NCBI GenBank assembly: GCA_021234155.1
Contig: JAJEKV010000058.1
Location: 7,750,992 to 7,814,991, forward strand
Length of the DNA: 64,000 nt
Reading direction: 5' to 3'
From: Isoetes taiwanensis
Lineage: Eukaryota; Streptophyta; Lycopodiopsida; Isoetales; Isoetaceae
Below the pieces are notes generated by a model. That model searched no databases and was not told where the DNA came from. It saw only the letters and a list, made by a program, of their open reading frames with translations. This document shows positions 46,780-58,600 of this stretch, piece by piece. Both the position numbers and the translations under genes were made by a program. Numbering within the stretch: position 1 is the first letter of the stretch; every line of letters begins with the position of its first letter.

Positions 46780-49700
46780 TGAGGTGAGTGGCCCTTGAGA
46801 ATAAGAGAAATTTTAGGAGAAATTTATGAAGTATTCAACCAAATTAGTACAAATGTTGATGACAATGACAAAGGCCGTATTCTTGACAGTCTTCTTTGGA
46901 GGGCAAAGGGATTTACCAATTGCTTCTATAAAGAAATCTAAAAGCAGGTTACTATGGTAGAGCAAATGGTGAAGAATTTGAAGGAAACAATGCAAGAACA
47001 TAAGTATGAGAGAAATCATGACATGCTTAGGTGCAAGGAAGTCCACCACGATAATGGCGGCGGCGGTACAAATGGTGTGTCAAGCGATTGAATCAAGCGA
47101 AGTGGCAGATTGCTCGGCATCCCCGGAAAAACAATTTCAAATGCTTTTCAAAGAAGGGTGCAAGCTAACAAAGGGGAAGGACCTTGATCAATGTTCAGGA
47201 GGAGGAAGCGGATGGATAGCACGTTAGATTACAATAGAGAAGCTGTTATCAAGTTCTGGACAGAAAATACAAGAGTTTCTCCATACAAGAAAGACGTGAG
47301 GAGGTATGTATGATCGGGAGGAATAAAGATGGAACATCCAATTCACCTTCTTGAAGTCAGCCAAGTAAGTATTCATCCTATATTGTAGGGTTCATTATAT
47401 GTAGCATTTATTTGGCATTCACACGATTTCCTTGCAGTTGCAATTCTACCTCAGGTTTAGATAGAAGAATCCTCATATCAAAATTGCATTGCAGACTTTT
47501 GAGAGGTTGAAACCGAGTTTTGTAAGGAGGATGCGTGAGAGGCATACATGCTGTTGCATCTACCACTTGAAATTTGAATACATCATGCGAGGGATTGAAG
47601 CGACTGAGAAAATCGGGTGGAGTTCATGACAATTGCAACTGCCACTGTGAGATTTGTGGCCCTGGCCCAGAATGTGCAGCCAAGGAGCATACAATCAAGT
47701 GCACCAGTGATTTATGGAGACAAGTGATCTGCAGCAAAGGTGATGATGAGGAGTGGTTTGATCATAACTGCTTGATGTTGGCGTGTAAAAAATGTGGGTT
47801 GGATAGAATTAGAAAATGTCCACAGGAAATGGATGGCACGGGTTTATTACTAGTTACTTGGAAGACATTTGAAAAGCAACCTGTGGACCAGGACAGAGAA
47901 TTCATGGATCCAAGAAAGGCTTTGAGGTACAAACCTGTCTTGAGATTAGTACAGAAAGAGAGAACTCCCAAAGAGTTTCAAGAGGATGTAAAGAAGGTAA
48001 TATCAGATTTTGTTCCACACAATTATATAGCACATTGGCAGGCCAATCAGTTTAAACAGTGTGTATCATCATTTCCAGAAAATATAATTGTATCTGTTAT
48101 TGACTTTGCAGAAAATTACGGCATCAAGATCCAGAATGAGCCCCGGTCAATGCACGGCATCTGAGACCAAGTTTCTATACTTGTTCACATAACATATAGA
48201 CATGACAAAAGTCTTTGATATTCCTGTTTTCTGTGCGGTGAAGAAGAAAGGCATCAAAAAGAAAAAAAAAAACGAAGATTGGAGCAGGTCGGGGAATAGA
48301 CTCAACAATGGTAGGAAGATCATAAAAGAGACTCACTTTTATATTTCTGATGATAAAGTGCATGACTCATTATTTGTGGAACACTGCCTACAAAAGCATG
48401 TTGCATGGCTTAAGGAACAGGAAATAGAGTATGAGAAGCATTGGGTTTGGAGTGATGGCTGCTCATCACAATTCAAGTCAGGAAAACCTTTTTTTTTTCT
48501 TAGGCAGGTACTTCACAATGAATGACAAGGAAATAGTGTGGAACTACTTTGCCACTGCGTGTGGAACTACCTTCACTGGATGTAAAGAAGGTAATATCAG
48601 ATTTTGTTCCACACAATTACATAGCACATTGGCAGGCCAATCAGTTTAAACAGTGTGTGTCATCATTTCCAGAAAATACAATTGTATCTGTTATTGACTT
48701 TGCAGAAAATTACGGCATCAAGATCCAGAATGAGCCCCAGTCAATGCACTGGCATACAGACCAAGTTTCTATACTTGTTCACATAACATATAGACATGAC
48801 AAAAGTCTTTGATATTCTGTTCTGTGCGGATAGAAGAAGATCGTCCAAAGAAAAAAAAAAAAGAGAAGATTGGAGCGATCGGGGAATAGACTCAACAATG
48901 GTAGGAAGATCATAAAAGAGACTCACTTTTACATTTCGATGATAAAGTGCATGACTCATTATTTGTGGAACCACGCCTACAAAAGCATGTTGCATGGCTT
49001 AAGGAGCAGGAAATAGAGTATGAGAAGCATTGGGTTTGGAGTGATGGCTGCTCATCACAATTCAAGTCGGGGAAAACCTTTTTTTTTTTTCTTAGGCGGG
49101 TACTTCACAATGAATGACAAGGAAATAGTGTGGAACTACTTTTTGCTTTTTGCTCATGGTAAAGGTGAACATGATGGTGCAGTCTTTGTTATCAAGCGGG
49201 CTGCTAAGTAAGGAACAACTCAAACCCAATGGTGTGTTCTTGAGGCATGCTAAAGATATTGTAAAATTTACGTGTACATATTTCAGTGATCTTCGGTTGA
49301 TGAAAGCAGATGAGATCAAAATATATTTTTGGGAAATTGAACCTGCTGATGTGGCAAACATGGAAGAATATGAAATTGAAACACTTAAAGGCACAAAGAA
49401 GATTCATTTGTATCGGACACATCGGTGAGGAGTAGACCAAAAACAGGCTTGCTCATAGATGCTGTCATGTTTACTGCTTGTTTTGCATGGATCAGAATTG
49501 GGGGACTCTGCATCAATACTGGTAGATTTGAAAAGTGGGAGGTAGCCGACTTAAAACCCAGGAGTTGAGAAGAAAAAAGGAGACTCTTGAACAAGCCAAT
49601 GAATGGATCAATAATTTGGTAGAGGTAGGTGACAATTTTGCGGTGAATCTTTGAGGTAGACAATTCGAGGAGGGTGTGGACTTCTACATCCTCAAGTGCA

Positions 49701-49973
49701 CTGAGAACCCAAATGCACACTTGAAGATTCATACAAAGATGGATAGGGGCAAAAATTTGGAGTGCATGAGGTTATCTTAAGTGGATTGTATTATCAATTC
49801 TTGGGTAATTTCAAGTACATGTTGCTCATTAAACAACCCGAAGCCTCCGTGCACAGCCATGTGGTAAGATATTATAAAATTGATATGGACAAAATAGAAG
49901 GTACAGACCTGTACAAAATTTCACAGGAGACCCATGAAAATATTATGGCCAGTCTCCCAATAACATTGTAATT
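46780..49973 (+). pseudogene. Broken transposase-like gene (DFAENY / SDG / HGKG motif family) with internal tandem duplication
   Basis: Pieces in order: an N-terminal segment at 47006-47224; 47230-47370 with AVIKFWTENTRVSPYKKDV; about 47495-47570 with FERLKPSFVRRMRERHTCCC; a cysteine-rich part 47574-47830 (CEICGPGPEC, CKKCGLDRIRKCP); then DFAENYGIKIQNEP, EKHWVWSDGCSSQFKS, NDKEIVWNYF and AHGKGEHDGA. Aspartates in DFAENY, SDG and HGKGEHDG are spaced like an RNase-H-fold catalytic core. I know this motif set from uncharacterised, probably transposon-derived proteins but cannot name the superfamily. A 594-bp segment is repeated head to tail (47984-48577 and 48578 onward), several stops and frameshifts are present, and the end (49690-49970) is in another frame. 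Not functional as it stands. Confidence 0.6.
47984..49165 (+). repeat. 594-bp tandem duplication inside the transposase-like pseudogene
   Basis: Two adjacent copies starting GGATGTAAAGAAGGTAATAT at 47984 and 48578. The second has more small deletions. Directly visible. Confidence 0.9.
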
Positions 49974-50750
49974 CTTTGACACTTAACCAAATTGATGTAA
50001 TTCTTTGCAAGTGATTTGTTGTTCCAGCACCTAAGCACGTAAGCACACATTTGTATATATATTAATAATAGTGAGGATGCACAAAGGGTGGTGTGCATGG
50101 ACCGCGTGCCGAAATGAAGATTGAATTGTTGTTTAAGAATGTACATTTGTGACATTGGAATAATATTCAATTATTTATTTTGGTACCATCACTATCCCAA
50201 CATTCTTGGCAAAATTATATTGTCAAGGCATTTCCTCGATGTGACATGTGTCAATTCCAATGGTCATACGAAATATTTAAGCCTGGTTACGAATTAATTG
50301 TTCTGGCCCGTGTGAGGTTTTTCGTGCACTGACGCGCCTAAGCATAGGATTTAAGCACTAGGTCCCTAATCATAGGATTTAAGCTTTTCTTACGCCCTCA
50401 CGCTTTCGCCCAAATCCTCTTCTTACGCCTCTGCAACTGCATCTTGCCCAAACTCCTTTGCAATGGCCTCTGCATGCAGCGGAAATGTGCTTAGCGGTGC
50501 ACGAAGATGCGGGACGTCGCTCGCTTAATCTGAGGAACGCCTACTTTTTCGAGCGGTTCGTCCGGTAACGCATTAGACGAAGAGGCGAGAGGAAGAAGAA
50601 GGTATCATTAGAGGAGGTTGTATTTAAAAATTGCAACCTTGAAGATTTTCCAAACCTATAGGCTTAGAATTTAACACCCACCTGGTTATGCCACGTAGGC
50701 ATGGGTACGGTACTTGTTAGCCTCGGTTCTGTTTCGAAAAATGGCGGTTT
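49974..50750. other. Intergenic stretch, nothing recognised
   Basis: No coding or repeat structure beyond a short duplicated CATAGGATTTAAGC phrase near 50,342-50,385. Confidence 0.4.
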
Positions 50751-50825
50751 ACTGCTGTGTGCATTGAGCAAGGTGCATTGAGCAACACTAATTCGTCGGA
50801 TCCTGCAACACTAATTTCTCCGACG

Positions 50826-51175
50826 GTAGTGGATTCGTCGGTAGTATCCTCATTCTCATGTAGATTCGTCATCCTCATTCTATTGTTGCTGCTTGCTACC
50901 TCATCCGATCAGCATTGTGTACCAGGTAGTGGACCTCATCCGATCAGTATTGTGTACCAGGTAGTGGACCTCATCCGATCAGCATTGTGTACCAGGTATC
51001 AGCATTCGTCGAGGTAGTGGATTCGTCGGTAGTATCCTCATTCTCATGTAGATTCGTCATCCTCATTCTATTGTTGTTGCTTGCTACCTCATCCGATCAG
51101 CATTGTGTACCAGGTAAATCCTTTGTAATTTGCATTGTGTCTCAGCTAAATCCTTTTCAATATCCGATCAGCACT
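50826..51175. repeat. Nested tandem repeats
   Basis: A 33-bp unit with CATCCGATCAGCATTGTGTA occurs about four times. A larger block with GATTCGTCGGTAGTATCCTC and TCTATTGTTG is repeated 187 bp apart (50829 and 51016). Confidence 0.85.
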
Positions 51176-51289
51176 GTGTCTTTATAAGAAGTGTTGTTGC
51201 TTGTCATTTTCTGCCGCTTTAAACAATGATAGATCTTCACGTTTTCTATGCATTTAGGCAAGATTGTAGGAATGCCATAACCCAATTAG

Positions 51290-53039
51290 AGATTAACCAG
51301 CCTTTCAGCCATTTTTGCAGTTTCATCTGCAACCAATTCAGTTTTACTAAAAATTCTTTGCATCTTCTCCTTATACTCAATCAAGAACTGCAAGTCGTCC
51401 ATCATAATAGCTTATTTTTCCCTAATGGTTTCTGTACAACGGCTCAGGGTTTCTTCATATTCCTTATTGGTCTTCTGCATTCCCAAACAATGCATGTCAA
51501 TAAAACAAAACAGAACTACAAAAGCAACAAGAAATAGTTTTATTACCTTCAAACGTTCAGATGCTTCATAAAGGCAGTCTTCAGTGTTTCTTCATCATTT
51601 ACAAGTTCTGCTTCAAGTCTTGCACGCTCAGCTTCCTTTGATTTTATATATTTATCTACCATAAAATCTGTTAGTTCATTGCTTAAATCAAGTAAAAAGA
51701 CTTAGAAAACGTCTTTCCAATTAAGATTAAAACCACTTACAGGGCAGCACCGACCCATTTAAGATGGATCTATCGCAGATATCATGTTCAACCATACCAT
51801 TTACCATAAATTTAATTGGTAGCATGATTTATGGAGACTGGGCCTTCTGCATGCTTTCAATAAAGCAGAGTCACTCACTAAATTAGCAGTGAAATCCATT
51901 TTCCCCAGATTTGCTTGCTGCCCATTGACTGACTGTGTGCAAAAAACTTCAATACGCTAGCACAAACTCCTGAATTAGTTATGAGCACAGACTACAAGCA
52001 TAGACAATGACCATGTTGCATTATTTACCCCTATACTTGCACATAAATTAATTTTCATGATTTCACATGTGCAAGAATGCACAGCAGCTGTGGAAATCGT
52101 GACAAGGTCTGTCTCCTTCATCAACAAAGATCAGCAAGTGCCAGACTTTAAGGGAGAAGTTCTGGTAGAGTAATTCAACCTATTTTCTCTGCTGGAAAGC
52201 ACAGTCAGCAAGGGATTATGAGGTATAATAGGAGGAAAACGGGCTACAACAGTTGGATCTTTCATGTTATGTTAGGCATAGACACAAAATGCTTCAGACT
52301 TTTCTATACCTTAAGTATGATTTGGTTTTTTCGTATCACCATGACCCTATGCTCACAGACCATGAGAATACTTCATTATTTATCTCTATGCCTGCCTGTA
52401 AATCATTTCCATGCATTTACATGCATGCATGAGCATGATTAGCCTATAGAAACTACCATAGGATATGTCCATTTCAATAAGGAGGATCTACATGTGAAAG
52501 ACTCTAAAGAGGAGGCCCTGGTAAGATTTTCTTTCCATATAATTTCTTCCCTGGCATCTCGGATTGCCTTTTCACTCTGTTCCATTAGAGCTTCTACAAC
52601 AGGCTTTATCATAGCCTTAACATCCTTTCCAAGTATCTCTTCAGGTTTCTCAGCTCTTGAGTTCAACCTTATCTCATACTCACTTTGAGAATCTTCTGTC
52701 TCTCCAGCTAAAGATCTCAGCCTGTTCACATAGAAATAAAAACGATTTCATATACAAGAGTTATATTGCACAAAGGTAGGGTACTTAAAACACAAGACAC
52801 ACCTTGCACAAGCAGCATTGTAGCCATTAATGGCTGTTTCAAGTTCTCGTAGCATTTTAGCAGATTGGATCTCATTATTCCATGCCTCCTTCTCAAAACC
52901 CTGGGCTGCTTTTGTAACTGCCTCGATATTGGAATCTAAAATCTGGCTCTCTTTATCCATTTTTTCAACTCCTGCAACACTAATTTCCTGGGCACCGATT
53001 CTCTCCTTTAAAGCCTGATTTTCTTCTGTGACAGCTGCT
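51290..53039 (-). pseudogene. NDC80/HEC1 kinetochore protein fragment (C-terminal coiled-coil exons)
   Basis: NDC80 is the microtubule-binding subunit of the outer kinetochore Ndc80 complex. Exon 52803-53039 encodes coiled coil with EENQALKERIG, VAGVEKMDKESQILDS, EKEAWNNEIQSAKMLRELE and INGYNAACAR, matching the NDC80 region with a conserved VERM-like block. Exon about 52495-52721 has EYEIRLNSRAEKPEEILG and DVKAMIKPVVEALMEQSE, the NDC80 loop region where YxVxLNxxGxxPxEVLGxDxK is typical. Further pieces lie at about 51548-51690 and 51295-51476 (FSKTELVADETAKMAERL). The last has an in-frame TAA at 51412-51414, and the exon before it has a one-base frameshift. The N-terminal calponin-homology exons are missing upstream. 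It is therefore a truncated, decayed copy. Confidence 0.72.
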
Positions 53040-53511
53040 CTATAAAGAAAAGTAGGCACTGCAAGGCAGCAACAGGTCACTAATTTATCACTGAACATAC
53101 TTTCAATCAGCCAAAGAGAGGCTTGGAACTCTATTCAGCAGAATAGTGAGTACATTTTCTAATATATAAGTAAATAAGGATAGAAATATAACAGAGAGCA
53201 GTCCACACATATTTCCTTGCCTAAATTGTACCTGGAGAAATAATTACTTCCCATTATTTAGCATGTCAGCAGCTACTGGAGTTTTTGGGATACAAATTTT
53301 TGCCAATGGCCTGTTGTTTGCTGGCTTGCTTTAAAGGTCAAAATTATTCTCTATGCATAATATCTTAGATCTGATAGGTTAGATCTAATGTTGTAGGCAG
53401 ATCAATGCATTGAGCAAGGGCTGATGATATACCATTTATTTTATTAATTTTCTGGCCTTTTTTAATGCCTCTAAGTCATAAACTTATAAAAAAACATGAT
53501 TTGTTTTGCAG

Positions 53512-55660
53512 GAATTGATGCTACCATGCCTCGTAATACAAATTTGAGGGTGCTACACTTGCAAATTGAGCCTGAACGCCTTCCATTGAAGAATATAACA
53601 TCAGAAGAAACAAGTCGCTTGCGAGGTGACAAACACTTGGATATTTGGTGCCGGGGAAAATTGTATCCGCCCGACCCGTTCTCTCATCAACCACCAAAAT
53701 TTGAGAACATTGTGGAGGCTTTAAACTTCATTTCAGATGGTTCTAAGGGGCTTCTTGGATATGTGCTCCACTTTTGGCAACATATTCAGAACCAACAACA
53801 AGAGATACATAACAAACAACAAGAAATTTCCAGGCAACACCACAAAATTTTCATGCAACAACAAGAAATCCATAGGCAACAAGAGCAAATGCATAGACAA
53901 CAAGAGGAAATGCACAGGCAGGTGGCTTCATGGCAGATCAAGCTTTCAGTCAAACAAGAAGAAATCGAGGCACTTCAAAATGAGCTTAAGGGGTTTAAAG
54001 AGCAGCGAAGAAAATGGACCTTGTCAGACATTAATAGTCTTGTGGCTGGAGGTAGAGAATTTAGAAAGAGGATGAAGATGGTCCAAGATATACTTCATCC
54101 TGGTGATTCCTCAATGATAGAGGCTCAAAAACCTGACCACATGATTCAATTATTCCATAATTACTTTAATGAGGACATCTTGAAATTGATGCTAGAGCAT
54201 GACTCCTCTTTCAAACTGATGTTGTTGAATCTGGTAGCTGCGGTAGAAGCTGAGCAAAAAGAAGAGGATGCTCATCCTAGCCAAGATGTTCAAGAAGCAT
54301 GTGAAGAAGGTGGCATTAGCCGAAGAGCTTATGAATTGCTTTTCCAGTCCTTAAGAGAAGGTCATCCATTGATGAGCAAAACATTCATTCCTTGTCCTTG
54401 GCGAGTACGTGTGTCACGAGCATCGAGCACTGAGAAAATTCGGGCTCTTCTTGGAGATTTTAAAGCAAACACAAATAGCTATCCAGAGAAGAAACTTACA
54501 CTTAACAAAAGCAATAACTTGTTTGTCAATTTACAGAAATTACTTGAGGTATTTTACATATTATCTCAACTGATACCAAGGCTTTCCTAATTTCATTTAT
54601 GCATTTTCACAGGTCATTGTCCATTTTTATAAGCTTGAGCCAGGTGTGATAAGTCTGCTGTTGAAAATGGATAAGATGGAGCTCATTAAGGGGCAGAAGA
54701 TAGAGAGGATGTCTATCCAACTTCTTCACGATAATATTACACAATTTGAATTTGACCTTTGGTGAGTCAAATTTTAGTGAATTTGTCCTTTGGTGACTTA
54801 GTAAATTTTAGTGCATCAAGTACCTCATTAGTATCTGCCTCTGCATGCGCTCCTTGATTAAGAAATGGAATTTTTTTTAAAGGTGGCTAGCAGCTTTTGA
54901 AATTCCAGCTGAAAATTATTTCAATTTGCGCTAGGTGCTCGAACAAACAGAAATTCCATCTATCATCAATGAACAAATTCGAGGAGAGCCACTAATAGTT
55001 GATGGTGTTGGAACATTCAAGATTGATTGGCATTTTTTTCTTGATCTTAAAAGCGACAAAAAATACGAACATATTTTAAATGCCAAGTAAATAATTTGCT
55101 CATTATGAAATGCATTTTGTAGGTGTTTTATGGTTTTCTTTGAAGGTGCCAATGCAAGAGCTCCTTGCCCTTTTGTATGGTCTCGACGAAGGATTACGGT
55201 TGGTTTTAAAATGCGGCCGTCGAACAAGCACCAACTCGTACATCACAAAATGCCATAATCAATATTCCTTTGAGCCGGTTCCATCCTTGCATGCTTCATG
55301 CATTCATTCGTATTGTTGACAAGCTGATTAACCTTTCCGTGTTATTCTGCTGGAATAAAAGACCCCAAGCTGCTCGTGACGCAAGCTTGCGTAATATAGA
55401 ACAAGTTCTTTCTGCTGCAGGATTACATAATGGTAAACATAATCTTCTTATTCTTTAGTGTGCCATTTTAAACTATGAATCTTCTTATTCTTTAGTGTGC
55501 CATTTATTCTTTAGGTGAAGCGAAGATAACGAAGGATGAGAAGCGGTCCTCTGATAAGACAGATGTTCCAAAATCTGTGAGACTTGGAGGAGCAAAAGCA
55601 CGGCATTTCTTGAGTGAAGACGCTCAAAAGGCCATAGGTAACCCGGATATTAAACTTTAG
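53512..55660 (+). pseudogene. Multi-exon gene of unknown function with Gln-rich coiled coil, interrupted by a stop and by a LINE
   Basis: Exon 1 (53512-54548, ATG at 53526) encodes about 340 residues: IEPERLPLKNITSEETSRLR, a Gln/His-rich coiled coil made of QQQEIHRQ-type repeats (about residues 90-140), then REGHPLMSKTFIPCPWRVRV. Exon 2 (54613-54761) joins in frame (HFYKLEPGVISLLLKMDKME). Exon 3 (54883-55086) continues in frame, with LAAFEIPAENYFNLR, a TAG at 54932-54934, then VLEQTEIPSIINEQ. Later parts (55146-55432 with AFIRIVDKLINLSVLFCWNK, and 55515-55660) need a frame change. The last exon ends just before a LINE 3' tail. I do not recognise the family. Its closed exon-intron pattern says host-like or domesticated gene. 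The stop and frame change say it is decaying. Confidence 0.55.
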
Positions 55661-55670
55661 GGGGTTAAGG

Positions 55671-58600
55671 AAGGAAGGAAGGAAGGAAGGTACTTTTATC
55701 GTCCACGGAGACCAATCGGTCTATGGGACCCAATACAAAAACGCAGCAAGCGGATTATTGCCCGGATTAAAAAACCCAGCCAGAAGGGTTTTGAGGAAAA
55801 ACCGTGGCGACAATCGGCCTGGCGACAAAGCTGTGCTAATCATATAAAATCTTGAAACATCCCAATATATCTGATCATGCACCACCCCGTAGTGCCTAGT
55901 CGTGGACTGACCCGGTGAGGGGCAAATGTGACCTCGCGGGTCCGGTACCTCTGGATGTATGACCCGGGGAGGCGCGTCTTGGCCGGTGTGTTCATCAACA
56001 AATGCAAGGAACACGTCGTAGTACTAAGGGGCGTGTCTCGCCCGGATCGGTGTTTCTTTGGGCAACTCACGGAAAGTGTGAGACTCATCCTCAATGGCAC
56101 CGTTTGCCCGGCCAGCCGAGCTTTGTCTGGCGGGCTCCCCAATCCACGCGTCTCGATCACGAAGATGGTGGGCTTTTGTCGCGAATGGAGGCAATGAGTC
56201 TGGCTTTTTGAGGGCGGTAGAAACGCGGTAGAGGCTGTGGGCCCCGGGCTGCCACTGGGGGTTGATGTGCTCCTTGTAATGGGCCATTTTGACCTGCTCT
56301 AGAGCAATGGGGTCCCAGCTTGCCAAGGAAACAAGCATCTAGGTACTCCGTGAGGTATCCGCGATGCCATTGCGCCGGTATGCGCATCGTGCTCTGCGTT
56401 CCATCTGGCGAACCAGCGATCTCTCTTACCCCTCCAGCAGGGCCCTAAGCGGCTAGCGGACTCATAGCCACGATGTAAGCCGGTCGCGGGGCCGAGCATC
56501 ACCCATAGTAACCACTTTACGAAAATAGGCGATGTGTCTATCAAAATTTTGCCGGCGGCAAGAATCCAGTTTCTGCTTGGCCCGAGAATCGATAGGGGCT
56601 GAAGGTTTCACCCAAGTGCCGTGCCAAAAATGCCTTCGCTTTTGCTCCAAGTCATTCGATTAAGCCAAAGAGGCGGCCAGGGCCCCAAACCTCGACCCCG
56701 TCTGAAGGGCGGGCTCGACCGGTGCGGAGCAGATGTGGCCCGATGGCCCCAATCATATAGCTCTGCACGGTGGTGTTGTTACGCATGGCATAAAGCACTT
56801 TCCAGCCTGCTGTCACCCATAAGCGGATAGAGCGCCCCAGCCAGAGCGAGGGGGGAACTCCACCCCTAGGTACTTGTAGGTGGGCGTGGCGTCCCGCCGC
56901 CCCCGATATGTGAGCGGGGAGGCATGGGGTGGCGTGAAGAGGATATGAGAACCACCACGGTCTTGGCAGATTGATCGCATGTGCGTAGCGACAAAATGTG
57001 TCTAGGGCATCGGGTGAGGCGCATAGATAGGGGTGTGGGCGTGGGGCCAACATCGTCCGCATAGATGGTGGCGGATGACACAGTGCAAAAGGCGTATGCC
57101 ATCCCCATGCTCGATGTAAGCGGGGCTCTAAGCGATCAATGTAGAGGCCAAAAAGTGTTGGCGAGAGGGGCAACCTGCTTGGGACCCGATACCTCTTGGT
57201 GAATGCTTGGCCCGTCGGCATCCGCCAAAACAACTCTCATACAACTCCGTATATGGCATTACGCGGCGTGGGAGCCCCGATTGGCCTTGATCTAGCCTGA
57301 CTTTCAGGGGGCCGTATCAAAAGCCTTGCGAAGTCCACAAGCGACAATACAAGTCCGGTAGATGATTAGAGTTTGTCTTCAATCGATTACCGCGGCGTAA
57401 AGATATGGTCAATCGTTGAGTGGCCGGGTCGAAAAGCTTACTGTGTGAGGGCTCGACATCGGCGCCTCGCCCGGCCAGGTCAGCTGCTTTCGAGAATGCC
57501 GATAGCGGTTTGGCAAATCTTGAAGCCCGACCATGATCGTCCGGTGGTGGCGGACGTGTGGGTCGCCCGCCTTGTGAATGGGAACAACTCGCTTGTGGTC
57601 CATTGTCGGGAAACCCTCCTGCAATGCTGTTGGAGCAGGGGTAGTGAGGACCGGCACAAGTTGCCCGCCCACTTGAGTAACTTCGGCGCATACCATCGAG
57701 GTCGGCGGCCTTCCCATTAGCTAGGCGTTGCAGGCCCTCCTCAACATCCTCGCCCACGAGAACCAATGGGGGCCATCATTGGGGGGGTATGGGCGTCTGG
57801 CGTCCACCTGGCGGGTCATAGAGCTGCCGCGAAGTCATTGTTCCCATTGCCCGGGTGTGATGTCCCCACGTGGGTCGGGCTGGCCTTGAAGCACTCTTCT
57901 AAAAGGTTCGAGGATGAGTGTCAACAGCCGAACATCTCCCCACGATGCTTGGCAAGGTACCGCGCCTTTGTGTCCGCCGGGATGGTGTGATGCGTGTGGT
58001 GGCCTCCTAAGCGGTACCGGATCCGAATGTGACGGAGCTGCCGCTTGCGTTCTTTTCTGATCGCATCAAACCATCGGTTCTGTGAGAATGTTCTTGACCA
58101 CGGCGGCGGCGAAGTGCGCCAAAGCGCCTGTCCATTTTGCATCCCGTAATAGCGAAGTCTGTACAGTGTCTCTTTGCTCTAGTGTGGAGGTCTGCCGAAT
58201 TGCTGGGAGGCGTCCATGAGCATCTCGGCGTAGTCCCTCGCCTGCTCATAATCGAGTCTCAACCGAGGACGAGGGGGTGGCATAGTGGGGGATGGCGGCT
58301 CGCCAAACCCAGGTCCAAATAAAGTGGGAGGTGATCTGAGTCGACCTCCTCATCCCGTGTCTGTGCCCACCCGGAAACAAGTGATGAGATGCATATCTTG
58401 CGCAACTACAAGCACATAGTCCACCACACTAGACCCTCCCCACGATTGTCCATGCATGTGCACTTGCGAGAATCGGACCTTGCCTTGAAAGGCCATTGCA
58501 AATTATCAAGTCAAAATGCCACATAGCGGGAGCAATGGCTGTCGCCAAAGCGAAAGTGACACAGGCGTCATCCGACCAGCGTGGGCGGGCTACTACTCGC

